In this document: positions 10,776 through 22,985 of the stretch, piece by piece
Numbering within the stretch: the stretch's first letter is position 1
Layout: each line of letters starts with the position of its first letter
Assembly: GCA_027924645.1 (NCBI GenBank)
Contig: BSBN01001198.1
Location: 2,914,001-2,978,000 of the forward strand
Direction: 5' to 3'
From: Cunninghamia lanceolata
Taxonomy: Eukaryota > Streptophyta > Pinopsida > Cupressales > Cupressaceae
Length of the DNA stretch: 64,000 nt
Notes under the pieces: model-generated
Told to the model about the DNA's origin: nothing
The model's database searches: none
Seen by the model: only the letters and a program-made list of their open reading frames with translations
Made by a program: the position numbers and the translations under genes

Positions 10776-11285
10776 CCACGCGCTCCAAACCCATATCCCA
10801 AAACCCAAAAACATGTGCGCAAAATAAAAAATCACAAAGTTTAGGTTAGGCCCTACCTGGGGTCCAGCCTCGAGTGACTACCCGACCTCTCGGAATTGCT
10901 CTGAGATGTGATGTAGTCGCGGGAACTGTGGGTTGCGCTCAGCCATCTCTCCTTTGTCTCTTCTTCTAGAAAGTCAAAAGTGTGCCAATGTGGCACTCTT
11001 TGGGCCCACTTTGCCTAATATAGTGGGCCATGTCATCCCTCCATCCCTTCTTTTTTTTCCTCTAGGGTGCAGATCTCAACCTTTTTCCTCCTACCATCTC
11101 CTTTTTCCATCACCTCTCCAACTGTCACTTCCATCGCATCCTTTCGAGAGCTTACCCACAAAATTTTCATTTTCCCACTAACCTCTCGAGGGGGCATCCC
11201 CTATCTATCTCATTCCTTCTCGGCAGCTGGGGCATATTTTTCTTCGACCTGACGCCACTTCCATCCCAGGTCCTGATGCCACGTC
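10776..11285. other. Noncoding 3' interior of the Tat element
   Basis: C/T-rich sequence between the motif cluster and the polypurine tract. Its ORFs have no recognisable domain and are taken as chance frames. Confidence 0.4.
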
Positions 11286-11298
11286 AAAGAGGGGCAAA
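11286..11298 (+). other. Polypurine tract of the Tat element
   Basis: AAAGAGGGGCAAA directly precedes TGTAGACACC. It is the plus-strand primer site that marks the 3' LTR boundary and shows that the element points rightward. Confidence 0.75.
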
Positions 11299-12408
11299 TG
11301 TAGACACCTAAAAATGTCTCGACCACCAAACTGACTCCCGACATCCCTAAACATACCAATTTCCTTTCCAACCAAATAATTAAATTTGTATTTAATTAAT
11401 TACCCCTTTCATTTCCTAAATCCACACCATTTCATCCCCAAAATTGAATTAATTATGTTAATTCAATAGTCCAAACCTTAGCCAATTGATTTAATAAATA
11501 TGCAAAATTTATTAATCAATTCCCCCATTTTCCCTAAATCCCATTAATTAATTAAAAACCATGTTAACTAATTAATCTAGCCTACTAATTAGCCTATCGT
11601 TACCCTAGACAATTAAATAGCTATTATTTAATTGCCTACTCTAGCCTACCTCATCCTAGCCTTAGGATTAATTAATTAAATCACTAATTAATTAATCTTA
11701 TCCCCCCTCTAATCCCTCTACTAATTTATTCCAGCCATATTAATTAGGCTAATCACCCTAATTAGGTGAGTCAAACCCTCATTAACACTTCTCTCCACAT
11801 CCCCCAAATTTAAAATTCAAATAAATCACACATCACATTTACTTCTCTTACACATCCCTTACACATGTCATAACTAATAAATATCCACTCTTCCTCAAAT
11901 GAATTTTTATTTCATTTTACCCTTCCCCGTGTGAATTTTTAATTCACAAATAATCCATCTCACCCAACCTCATTTATTCACCCCTTTCCCAAAAATGAAT
12001 AAAAGATTTACTTTTATTCCTAGCCCTCCATCTTCCAAGATCAAATCTAGGCCCTCCACATCACTTTCATCCTCCACCATTGATCTCTCCATTCAATCTC
12101 CACCCTTGGATCGAAATCTCTCCAAAAAGTCTATAAATACAACCTCTCACAAGTCATTTTCATCATCCAATTCCATGCAAAATTACCATGCCAAAATCAC
12201 ATTTGAGTAGATAGTGAGTTGCACAATTGAGAAGCATTTCACATTTGAATCCATAGTCTAGGGACAATCTTGGTCTTGGGAGCTTCTTTTGGGTGCAAAG
12301 GCTCCTTCTTCCCTTGATGGGATTAGGTTGTGTTTTATGAGGTATAATCTTGTGTTTCATTTGCATTTGATTTAGTGTTTTGCCTTCATTGCATTTACCT
12401 AATCTACA
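11299..12408 (+). repeat. 3' LTR of the Tat element
   Basis: It starts TGTAGACACCTAAAAATG after a polypurine tract and probably ends at TCTACA (12403-12408), giving about 1110 bp. It is AT-rich with many AATTAATTA words, has a TATA box at 12132-12139 and then a transcribed-looking R-U5 region. The right end is set only by the CA ending and by the start of foreign coding sequence; no second copy is in the window, so the end could be off by some bases. Confidence 0.65.
12132..12139 (+). promoter_or_regulatory. TATA box of the Tat LTR
   Basis: TATAAATA lies about 830 bp into the LTR. A corresponding TATAAATA occurs in the related LTRs at 37268-37275 and 56449-56456. Confidence 0.6.
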
Positions 12409-13408
12409 ATTAGTCTCACAGGAACCTTAACTCCTTGTTCCAAGTACCCTAAACCATTTCCATTGTATCCATGTTTAGAAATAATTTTGAACCCAGGCCC
12501 ATAACATGTCTCCAAATCAGATAGAGGAGGAGAGGCAACATTATGAGTTTTTTTGAAATGAGAAGCATGATCACATGTTAAAGAAGAAGCAGTAGCAGAA
12601 ATTATATGAGGAGGGGGATCAATCCTTTTGCAAGGATGCAGATCCTTGTTGAGTGTTGAGATGTTAGGGAGAGGAGGGTTGATCTTAGATTTAACAGGCC
12701 CATGTGGGTCAAAATCTAAAGAGCCCCAATCATCACCAAGACATGCATTAGAAGAAGAAGGTATATAATCATGAGTAGAATGTTGAGAATTTGTTGAAGT
12801 AGAAGAGGTTTGAGTGGTGGGTTTAGAAGAAGGAATAGAATGTGTAGAGTAAACTAAAGCCACCTGCGGGATCTCAGGTTTCTAGATTGTGGGATTTTGT
12901 ACTCTCCAATGAAGGAGGGTGTATATGCACTCAAAGGCAAAGCACTATTTTGATCATCATTGTTGTTAGCAACGAAGAATAGTGGGTCAGTTTTTGTTGA
13001 AGAAGGAATCAAAGTGTTGAGAGATTTGGAAATAGGAGGTTGATATATGGATTCTACTTGTAAGAAACTATCTGGATTCGATTCAACCTCAACTATATAG
13101 AGTTTTTTATTATAGATGAACTTCAATTTATGATAAAGAGTAGACGGCATTGCCCCCATGGCATTAATCCATGGTCTGCCGAGAAGAAGATTATATGAAA
13201 GAGAATTAGGCATGACATGGATAAGAGTAGGCATGGTCACAGGTCCAAACTCAACTAATAGTGTGATTTTCCCTAGTGATCGTCTACTAACATTATCAAA
13301 GCCATGAATAGAAAGAGTATCAGGTTTGATGAGAGACGTATCTACACTGAATTTTTGTAACAAGTCTATGCTACAAACATTAAGACTCATATAATAATAA
13401 AATGTCAT
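12399..13408 (-). pseudogene. gypsy protease plus G-patch remnant, opposite strand
   Basis: Two minus-strand frames overlap at about 12860. The first (13408 to 12854) carries a Tat/Athila-type retropepsin: NVCSIDLLQKFSVD, SRRSLGKITLLVEFGPV and SYNLLLGRPWINAMGAMPS are its characteristic blocks. The catalytic D-T/S-G should stand just before NVCS, but the sequence there reads FYYYMSLNVC, so the active site is lost at the left end of the remnant. The second frame (12863 to 12399) is Ser/Thr/Pro-rich and ends with a glycine-rich G-patch-like block (YGPGFKIISKHGYNGNGLGYLEQG). A G-patch after protease is known in betaretroviruses and in some plant gypsy elements. No RT follows; the adjoining Tat LTR probably cut it. 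Confidence 0.75.
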
Positions 13409-16030
13409 ATTTTTTTTAGATATAATTAATTTTAAAAATTAGAAAGGAAAAAATGAAGTTTAATAATAAATTAAAAAGTCAATTTAAAAATAATAATAAA
13501 ATGAACCTTTTAACATTTAATGCAAACTCCATTAGTTGTGTTATTTGCCAAATTTACGGGAAAGCATGTTTTATTTCAGAAAAAAACCAAATTCTAAAGG
13601 GAAATTAGCATATGAATAAATAAAATTATTTCACTATATGATGACAATGAAATATTGTTGCATTATCAAAATTGAGTAAAAAGTGAGAAAGAGTTTTTAA
13701 CTAGATGAGAATGAAAGAAAACACTTTATTAGTTCTTGCCTTCAGTCGGTACTATTGCATTGCACTTATCTAGTTATTAATCTATTGATTGTAAACCAAT
13801 CAAAACACAGGATTATTTTTCTTGTCGGGCAAATTTGATTTAAATTAAATGTACTTTTCTTATGTCAACATGATAAATTTTTAACAAAAAATTATTCAAA
13901 AATAATTTATCTGTATTGTTATTGGCTGAAAAAATGACCTCTTCTCTGCGGGGATTGTTGGAGAGTGCAACAAAAAGTTATAAATGCAGAGAGAATTTTG
14001 GTTTGAGAGGAGGATGTGGCAAGTAAACAAATTATGAACACAAATTTTGTCTCCCACTAGTTAAGTCATGCCTAAATGGATGGCGATAATTATGAGAGGG
14101 AAGAATTATGAATTTAATTTTTTAAATTACTTTTTGTCAGGGACAAAGTTATAATATTAATAATACTATTAAAAATATAGAGTTCTACACATTTTATTTT
14201 ATGAAATTAGATTATTTTTGGTATTTCAATTTTATTTACTCGAGTTAAAAATCTAGTATTTCAATTTTATTTACTAAAAAGTTAAAAATCTATAGTATCA
14301 TGAAAAATATTTTGCCATGTTATTACTTTTTTTATTTTATTCTTCAAACATACAATATTAATATTATCATAGTATTAATATTATTACATTTTAATATCTT
14401 AAGCAAACATTTTAAATCTCTATATAAATATGCAAACTTTGTAAGTTTAGTTTTATAGTTAATGAAATATAATAGTTACAAATTTGAAATGATAAACAAT
14501 TCTTTATCTTTAGAAAAAATTATTACTAAACCACAATATTATATTAATTAAAATAATTAAAATCATATTCTCTAAAAGTACTTACTATTATTACTTAAAC
14601 AAAAAATTAAGTGACTAAAATAAAATATTGTAGTCATCTAAATATGAATATGTTATTGTTATTATATTGTGTAATTATTCTTCAATATTTTAATGTATTT
14701 TAAATTGTAATAGTATTCAATATTATTACATTTTAATATCTTAGGCAGACATTTCAAATCTCTCCACACCCAACTAAGGTTAGGGTTGTACACATTTTAT
14801 TTTATGAAATTAGATTATTTTTGGAATTTCAATTTTATTTACTCAAGAGTTAAAAATCTAGGATTTCAATTTTATTTAGTCAAAAGTTAAAAATCTAAAA
14901 ATATTTGGCCATGTTATTACATTTTTTATTTTATTCTTCAAACTTACAATATTTTAATGCATTTTAAATTATAAAAGTATTCTTAAATTATAAAAGTATT
15001 AGTATTACATTTTAAGGAAATATTTGTGTTATTTAATAGGCTTTGTAAGTTTAGTTTTATAGTTAAGGAAATATTTTAGTCTTATTTTATTTTTACCAAA
15101 TTATATTTATTTTGAGATTTCAATATTATTTACCTAAGACATTTCAACACTCTTCAAAAATTATTTTTTCAATTATTGGAATGCAATTTGTCTATACAAC
15201 CAATACCTAATTAACAAAAAAATTACAGCTAAACAAATACTATATACAACCAATAGCTAATCGACAAAAAAAGTTACAACTAAACAAATACTATAATAAC
15301 AACACTACAAGGCAGGTAGTGACCACTACGTGGCACTTGTTATAATATTAATTACGTGTGTTGATTGCATCACTTATAGTTTATTCGTGAAGTTGTTCTC
15401 TTTTAACTTTACCTATTTTTGTAGTTAAATGGTGTAATAGTTATATAAAGTATTTTTAATATAATATTTTATTTTATTTCTAAAATATTTACACAAATAA
15501 TATAATAAAGAGAAGAATTTATTTTAAATATTTGTAATCTACTTAAAAAATAATAATAAAAATTAATATTATAAATTATATAAAATATTACTTATCATTT
15601 TTTAATATTTAATCTTTTAATATATATTTAAAGAACCCTTAAAAAGATAAAAAGATTATGGGCAAGAATTTAGCCACTCATAATTTAATTAAACAAGTTA
15701 ATACTTGTTTCATTCCATTCCATACTTCCTAGAACCGTATTTTTTTTTGCTCGATTTTCGTGTGTTTGTTTTTACTCAATCCGTCAAAAACTCATTACAA
15801 TAGTGCTGCTAAAGGTAGGTAATACACCACGAGATACATTTAAGTGAAATAGACACCTCGGAAGATATTTCTCAACATAATTTAGATATACTCTTTTAAA
15901 TATAGATATGTTAGTTTATAATCGTAACTAAAAGTTGAAAAAGATTCAAAGATTGTTAATTCTTATTATTATACAAAATATGCAAATTTGAATAATATTC
16001 ATTTTAAACTGTCATATATATATATATGTA
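13409..16030. other. AT-rich spacer with local direct repeats, no gene seen
   Basis: No coding frame with a recognisable domain. A block at 14186-14290 (CACATTTTATTTTATGAAAT and following sequence) recurs at 14788-14890. A TTACATTTTAATATCTTA block at 14384 recurs at 14724, and its second half (TTTGTAAGTTTAGTTTTATA) recurs at 15044. A 50-bp unit with AACCAATA and ACTAAACAAATACTATA is tandemly doubled at 15194-15290. Confidence 0.5.
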
Positions 16031-16032
16031 AA

Positions 16033-16281
16033 TCAGAATGTAGACATATGTATACAAATATATTTATACAAGTTTATTCCAAAAAGAAGACAACAAACAT
16101 AACTTAGAGTTGCATGGTAAAAGTGAACAAAGTTTTCAAAACAAAATAATAATAATATTGTAAGATGTAAAAAAATAATAAAAAAGGGTAAGAAATCTCC
16201 TTGAAACATGGCATACCATGAGAGTACATTAGTGTGAGGCAATTTGTCAAACAATTCACATGTCTTGTCTACTATATACAT
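16033..16281 (-). pseudogene. Possible PPR-gene scrap
   Basis: The first 30 codons leftward from the ATG at 16279-16281 read like one pentatricopeptide motif: CELFDKLPHTNVLSWYAMFQGDF matches the common plant pattern of LFDKMP-NVVSWNAMI. The rest of the frame is hydrophobic and unlike PPR. Upstream on this strand (16300-16420) is a GC-richer stretch with no clear coding sense. It would be a truncated copy of an RNA-editing or RNA-stability factor gene. One motif is thin evidence. Confidence 0.4.
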
Positions 16282-16289
16282 TTAAGGCA

Positions 16290-17240
16290 GGACAGTGAGA
16301 GGTGCAACACCTGATAATAGTCTAAATCCCCTTACACATTGAGAAAATAAGCAGGTCCGTCTGCCCTGGGATCCATTTTGCTGCCGCTGCCATTTCGGGC
16401 TCCTCATTTCTTCCTGTTTGCAATACGTGAGAGAATAGGGTAGGTACCTATATGATGTTTACCTTTCTAAAGGAGTTTAGGGATTTTAGTAATTTTTTAT
16501 TTTATATATTATTATTTGTGCATTAAGTTAATTTAATTCAGTACAATGGGTGTTGAATATTTGTGTAAGATATAATAATCAGGGATGAAATATAAAGATG
16601 GGGTAAATAAATGTAGAAAATATAGTATGTTTTAGATAAAACTAATTTTATTTTATTTTTAGTTATAGGAAATTAGTATAGTATATATAATGATACAAAT
16701 ATTATATTTATAATTAATGTAGTAAAATGAACAAATTATATATGTATATATGAATTGAATAATGGGTCATGTTATGTAAATTGTATAATTATGCCAGAGG
16801 TGTTTTACAAGAACACAGCAAGGTACCGTGTACATAAAAACCAAAACTAAAACTTTAAATTTAAAACTATTAAAAAGTATCAAATAAGTATATAATATTT
16901 ACTAAACTTTTCAAAGTAAAAACCAAACAAAGAAATTATTGAAATAATGAATGGAAACCTTTATAGAAGTAAAACAAGTATATTACAAATAAAACAAAGT
17001 AAACAATGTTAATAAAATAAAATAAATAGTTCTAAGGTAAAACAAAATAACTCTTTAATAAATAAAATAACTCAAACATTTAAAAATAGAACTTAAAAAA
17101 ATTGACAAAAACCACATTGGAGAAAAGGGGGGATACATCATCAACAAGTAGGACCGGAGGAGACTTGGTGCAAAAGAAATTCAAAATAAGAATATTCCTT
17201 CCAACATCAAATCAAGGGCTCCTCAATCTAGCAAGGAAAA
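16290..17240. other. AT-rich noncoding spacer
   Basis: TATATATA-type runs and A-rich sequence with no domain-bearing frame. At the right end it passes into the LINE ORF1 remnant without a visible boundary. Confidence 0.4.
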
Positions 17241-18418
17241 CTATATGAAAACAACCAAGGTAAATATTGGTAAAAAAATGTTGGACGAGAATAATGAAGG
17301 GTTTTTAGAAGCAAATACTACTCGTGTGGGGAATCGAAAGGAAAGTGCAGTGGAAGAAAAGAGGAAAATTGAATTGGAGGAAGATTTGTTCAAGGATAAC
17401 ACTCTATTCCTAACAACCATGTTCTTCTTGCCAAGCCAATAAATTATTGGCCTTCGAGGGATCGATTTCACAACTGGATCTTTCTAAACTAGGGAGTGAA
17501 GGTAAGATTCAAAACTCCACCCAAAGGCTTTTTCCTCATAGAATGTGAAATAGCAAAAATAAAGGAAGAATTTTTGAGAGGTGGCCCATGGATTCTAGAT
17601 GGGGTGGGCATATACCTCAAAAAGTGGGAACCAAATTTCAACCCAATTTTTTACATAGTTTTGTAGGCACAAATGTGGATCAGATTATATAATTTACCAT
17701 TGGAATATTGAGAGCAGAGGATCTTTGAAAAAATACAGTAGGCTCTTTCATCAAATGTGAAGATGGTGCAATAGAAGGAGAAGTTAGAATATATACACGA
17801 ATATGTGTCAATATAGATTTAGCAAATCCTCTAACAAAATAAATAGAATTAACTTCGAAGGTAAGACAATAGATCTAGAAGATAGAAATGGAAGGACCTT
17901 AGATGTATCAGAAAGATGGTAAGGAAAGAAATTTGGAGGGTTTAAAAGGGAAGAATGATAATGGCATGGACTAATCACAAATAGAAAAAATAGAATCTCT
18001 CCTAGGTAGGATAAGAGACACAAGAGAGGAATTGGTAAATGAATGGGAACAACCCAGAGAGAATTTGAAAAAGTAGGGAAGAATAGAGTGAGAACCCTAT
18101 CTCTGATGGAAATCAGGAAGAGTGAATTTTCATTCTGGCTTTGGCCCATTTGGAGATATCTCTAGCAAGAGAATCATAGATCCTTACAAGTATAAGGACT
18201 TGGAAGAGGATGATCTGGAAGAAGAGGAAGAAGAGGAGGAGGAAGAATTGGGTATAACATAGATAAGAATGATAGGCCAATCACAATCTAAGAAATTGAA
18301 GGCAAACTATGGAACTCAAGGAAGAAGGGAAGGAAGTTGAATAAGGTTAAAAAAGTAGAAGAGGAAGACAAAGCCTTTATGGAGGCAAGTGGAGCTTTTG
18401 GAGGTCTGGGAATTCTAT
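17241..18418 (+). pseudogene. LINE (L1-type) ORF1 remnant with DUF4283 domain, running into endonuclease start
   Basis: The N-terminal part (17245-17442) is Lys/Glu-rich. After frame changes, 17520-17665 reads KGFFLIECEIAKIKEEFL, GGPWILDGVGIYLKKW and EPNFNPIFYIV, the conserved core of DUF4283, found in ORF1 proteins of plant L1 LINEs. WIRLYNLPLEY follows at about 17670-17705. Further right are acidic and Lys-rich frames with many stops. At 18385-18418 the frame reads ASGAFGGLGIL, the start of the ORF2 endonuclease, where the chromovirus is inserted. Coding resumes at 36342 with W-SPTK, restoring the usual endonuclease block. ORF1 would bind LINE RNA. Confidence 0.75.
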
Positions 18419-21400
18419 TGTGAGACCCATCTTTTTCAGTTACTTTAGTTACTTTATTTCAGACTATTTGACTATGTTGATTTGATTTTAGATGTTTTAT
18501 GTGTGTGAGTTTTTATGCTACTATGTTATGGACATTATGTTATAATTGAACTCTATGGACATTATGTTATATTTGAAAGTCTATGGACATTATATTTCAG
18601 ACCTATTATTTGAACTCATGATTAAATGTTAGTGGATTATTATTTATGTGTTAAAAAGAATTTAGTAGATGAGCTAGATGCATGTATGACAGTCGTTTAA
18701 TAATTTATTTGATTATGTGATCATGAATTAATATATTAAGTTATTTTTGTTTATGCATTTTCATGTTGCTTCGGTTATATATTCTTTGATATACTAATAT
18801 TAAAAAATGAAGTGTGCAGGTGGGTGGCCAAGATCTTGTGATACCCTATTAACCTAGTCTAACCCATGGAAGGGGTGAAGACTAATTATGTGTGTGTATT
18901 AATTAATTAATTGTTTTGTCTATAGTTGATTTCATTTTTATATTTTAAAAAAAAATTAAATGGTTATTTGTATAAGCTTAATTTTTAAATTTAATTTATT
19001 TATTGCTTTATTATTTTGGATGAGGATAAGGGATATGTTTTTATTTTTTAAATTTTTTTTTTAAAAGAGATTGTGAGGGAAAAAGAAAGAAGGTTCCTAT
19101 CTTTTTTATTTTTTTAGTTTTTTTGGTTATTTATGGGGAAAGTTGATTTTTGGGAAATAATTTTTAATTTGCATGGTTTTGGGGAGAAAGAAGGAAGAAC
19201 TGGAAAGAAGATTTGAAGGAGTTTTGCTTGGAAATTCCAGGAAGATAATTATTGTGGATTTTCCGTTCAAGAGTTTTTAATTTTAGATTTTGGGCTCTCC
19301 CTAACTTGGGGAACTGAGGTAGGATTTGAATCCTTTTAAATTTTCTGCATAGTGTATGAATGATGTGTTTATGGAAATTTAGGTTGTATGGTGATTTGTA
19401 TTTTCTTACTTTTTTGTTGTGGGAATCGGGTTGTGAAGGGAGTGGCCCTCCCCTGAGGGGTGAGATCCTCCCAAGTGCTTGGGGTAGAGAGAGGCATGGA
19501 GCCTCTCTTGGGGAAAGTTGATTATGATATGTGATAAAAAGATGAAATGAGTGATTTTGTTGTAGTTGGTATTATATGGAGATGTGATGGTATTATGCAT
19601 ATACCTCAAAAAATGGATTCCAAGTTTGTGAGTCAACCAAATGGGGGTTTTTGATTTTATATGTAAATAAATTTTTGGTTTATGTAATTTGTGTGGTTGC
19701 ATGTGTGTTTTTCCGGTTCTTGGAGTCTCCTGCTCGGGGGTGGGATTGTGTGACAATCCCTATGGTAGGGTGGAGAGTAGGTTTTGGCCATTCATTTTTG
19801 GGTAGATGCATTGTAGGAAATTTGAAGTTTATAGGAAGACTTAGAAGATCAAAAGGTTGCATTGTGAATATTCTATGTGTGGAGCTATTGTGCTCTCTTC
19901 TTGTTTTGAGAAATCTGATGGATGTATTATAGATTTGGGATTATTGGCAAGTTGCCATATTGTAACCTATTTTAGTTGGGAGATTAAAATTTATGAAGTT
20001 GTTCGTCATCTATTCATTGTTATTCTTTCCATAAAAGAATCTTGATTGTAAGATGAATAAATCTGTATGTTTCATTGTGTAAATCTGAAGATAAATATAT
20101 CATGTTTATACATATGTGTGATAAAATTCTAAGTTGGTTGGTTTATTATACCTTACTGCTCTCTTATTACTATGTATATATTCATTCTCTATTGTTTAAT
20201 ATTTATACATTATACACACACATACATATATGCTATGCATTGAAGATCAAATATAAATTATGTTGTGTCAAAACAGAGTTTATCTGTACTAGGATACGAA
20301 TAGAAGGAAGGTAGTTTGAAATAAATTAAAAGATTTTTTTTTGAAGTTGTTGTATGTATTATTGGCCTTAGACAGGCCATGTGGACTCCCACAGCGACTC
20401 GAAGGAGCCTGCTAGCCACACAGGCCATGGGTCCTCCTTCGGGGGGTTGCGGCCTCATTATTGTGTGCCATTTAAAATGTTGTCTCTGAAATTTAAACCT
20501 TGCTTAACACTTTTTTATATATATCTCTGCTATTAATTGCATTGAGGTATTTGTTGATATTCAATTTGTTGTTGTAGTGCAGGCAATATATTTAAACATT
20601 ATATATATGTCTGTCATTATCTCTGAACCTGTGTTTTCTTGATGGTCTATTGGTCATTTATTGAATTTGTTCTCTGCTCACACTGTAACCTACAAAAGAA
20701 CAGATATGCATAATAAATGAAAAATGTTAGTTTATAGTTGTAAATATAAAATATATTAGCTTTGTTTTTACTTATATATAGGGAAAAAGAATTGGTTTAT
20801 GAAAAAAGGCAATAGATATATTTAAATGAAAAGGTGAAAATCTGAATATTAAATGGAAAAAAAAGAAAGAAATACGCTTTTCAAGTTAGATAAAATAGAA
20901 AAAGAATTTGTCTTTATGGAAAAGCTTTGTTTTTAATTGGCTTTATTAGATTGATTTAAAGATAAAGATTTGTATTGAATAGTTAGTTGAGTTATTTCTA
21001 ATTGGAAATTAAATAGATTTAAATCATATTGTTTGATATTGGAAATCAATGGAGATATTTAGTGGATTTGATCATTAAAAGTATTTAGTTAGTTTGAAAT
21101 GAAAATATTTAGTTAATTTTATAATTAGAAACATTTAGTTTTATATAAAAGGCTTGCATTATCCAATTTGCATTAATTAGGAAGTAATAAATTAAATACG
21201 TTTTTATTAAGTTAAATGTAAAAATTTAATGTTATATTAAATTTATTATTACATTTGTTAAAATTCTCTTATAATCTTTTATTTCAGAAAATATTTAATG
21301 GTGGATACTCTAATTAATAATGTGATGATGTATTTTCTATTTAATTGGTTGATTTAAATCAAGTTACTCTATAGACTAAGTTGTAGGACAAATTAATATC

Positions 21401-21621
21401 ACCTTATAGAACTTATTTATTCATTTTGAACATTAGGGTATTTGCAAGAGAAAGAAACAACTCAGCAAACCTGTTAGTGTTTGTTACAACTATTTGAACT
21501 TTAGGTAAACTTGCAATTTAGTTTTCTTGTTTAATTCAAATTCCTTAGGAAAAAAAATGTTTCCACCAATTTTACCCACTTGTATGGTTGACATACAGGT
21601 GGGCTTGATATGAGCATGACA
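18419..21621 (+). repeat. 5' LTR of the chromovirus
   Basis: 3203 bp. Compared with the 3' LTR, it lacks about 128 bp (equivalent to 34091-34218), replaced by a 22-bp filler near 19591-19612. It has no (TG)n expansion and no GC-rich hairpin. ORFs inside it (19400-20460) are mirrored in the other LTR as noncoding sequence and are not genes. Confidence 0.92.
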
Positions 21622-21623
21622 TT

Positions 21624-21635
21624 TGGTATCAGAGC
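21624..21635 (+). other. Primer-binding site, initiator tRNA-Met
   Basis: TGGTATCAGAGC lies 2 bp after the 5' LTR end. Confidence 0.93.
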
Positions 21636-21712
21636 TAGGTTTCCACACTTTGGGAACTCTAGGTATTTAATTGTATGTAACTAAAACTTTTGTAATTGGA
21701 TGGTTTTTTAGG

Positions 21713-22985
21713 ATGCCTCCCAGACGTAGACGCACCCACTCTCAATATTAGCCTTCGTACTTAGAGTCTATTCATTAGGATGTATTTGTAGATTAGGGCC
21801 CTCAAATTTTACAAGTATTACAACAACTGGTTGATGTAGTTCAAACTAGGCTAACACCTCCAGCTCAGACACCGCTTAGGGGTTTGTTTCAATCCCATTC
21901 TGAGGAGCATGCTTTAGTGCACCGTGAGCGCAGTAGGAGTCCGACCCGTGATAGAGGAGAGCATCATGAGGAAGGGGTAGGGGAATCAGGACACCATGTT
22001 CCTCCTCAGTTCAGTTGGTTAGAAAACTTTGAGGCACCTGGGGCACCACTTGACATAGATAAACAGATCAGGAAATTCCTCTGTCTTCAACCCCCACATT
22101 TTTCTGGTACTTTCAAGGGTGTGGAGGTAGAATATTAGCTACTAAACCTTGAGGGTTGCTTCAAACTCAAAATATATGAAAGCAATCTCAAGGAAAGGTT
22201 GGCCATACACTTATTTAGAGGAGTTGTAGCCACGTGGTGGCATCAGGAGGAGAGAAAGAGCCATATTGTAGTTGACACTTTGAACTGGGAAACCTTCCTT
22301 GAACGGTTCAAGAAAAGGTATATTTCAGAGCACTTTAGGCAAAGGAAGATTGATGAGTTCCATGACCTTCAGCAGAGGGGACTCATGGTAGCACAATATG
22401 AAAACAAGTTTTTGGAATTGCTTCAGTACGTAGACTATATTCAGGAGAAAAAGTTGATGGTCAATAGATTCATTAGGGGACTTAACCATGGGATAGCTGG
22501 ACCAGTATGATTAGCAGAGCCTAAGACCTTATAGGATTCAATAGAGAAGGCCTTAATTGCAGAAGAAATACACCCTAGAAACCAAGAGAATCATGAATAT
22601 TTTAGGATTTGTGATCAACCCCAGCAGAAAAAGAATTTCTCTAGACCACCCTCACCTCCGAGAGGTGAATTTAGGACTAATACACTTCTACCTAGACCAC
22701 CTCAGTAGCAGTAGCAACAGGGTCAGAGACCTAGGACTACACAAGGGGCACCTTCTAGGGCTTGGCAATCACAACCTCAGCGTAGAGATCAGAGACCACA
22801 AACACAGAATGTGGAGCCAACCCAATCACAGTAGACTTTCAAGGGAAGTCAAGCTAGTTCCAGTAGACCATCTTTTTAGCAGCAGTCTTAGGCACCTCCT
22901 AGATGTCCTTATTATACTTGTGGGGGGCATTGGGCATATTTCTCAGGATTGCCCTCAAAAATTTTTAGCAGCAAGAGGTCAGTAG
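21713..22985 (+). pseudogene. gag: chromovirus gag
   Basis: The ATG at 21713 opens MPPRRRRTHSQ, a basic N-terminus, with stops soon after (for example at 21749). The same frame continues from 21884 with HRERSRSPTRDRGEHHEEG and WLENFEAPGAPLDI. The gag core follows (about 22060-22510): FLCLQPPHFSGTFKGVE, HLFRGVVATWWHQEE, WETFLERFKKRYISEHFRQR and VNRFIRGLNHGIAGPV. A Gln/Pro/Arg-rich linker with several CAG-to-TAG-like stops leads to a zinc knuckle near 22900-22960. There, one half (PYYTCGG) is in one frame and the other (GIGHISQDCPQKF) in the next, so a one-base shift and a lost first Cys break it. It would have formed the particle shell. Confidence 0.85.

Larger units (their letters stand above)
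1..12408 (+). mobile_element. Tat-lineage Ty3/gypsy retrotransposon, 5'-truncated by the window, split by a nested element
   Basis: The visible parts are 1-2339 (pol) and 7724-12408 (3' interior and 3' LTR); 2340-7723 is a later insertion. The left part encodes RT, RNase H and a second RNase H, the hallmark of the Tat/Ogre lineage. The right part has a long antisense ORF, then a polypurine tract and an LTR starting TGTAGACACC. Integrase is expected after the second RNase H but is absent, because sequence right of the insertion goes straight into low-complexity DNA. Tat elements are known to carry extra ORFs, sometimes antisense, near the 3' LTR, which fits. That both halves belong to one element is inferred from nesting and order; the missing integrase is most simply an internal deletion. 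Confidence 0.75.

Noticed and set aside
12420..13408. Host aspartic protease gene
   Set aside because: The LLLGRPWI block, missing active site and G-patch-like tail fit a gypsy protease remnant better.
19400..20460. Several ORFs of 60-116 codons
   Set aside because: They lie inside the chromovirus 5' LTR; the 3' LTR has shifted, broken versions and no domain is seen.
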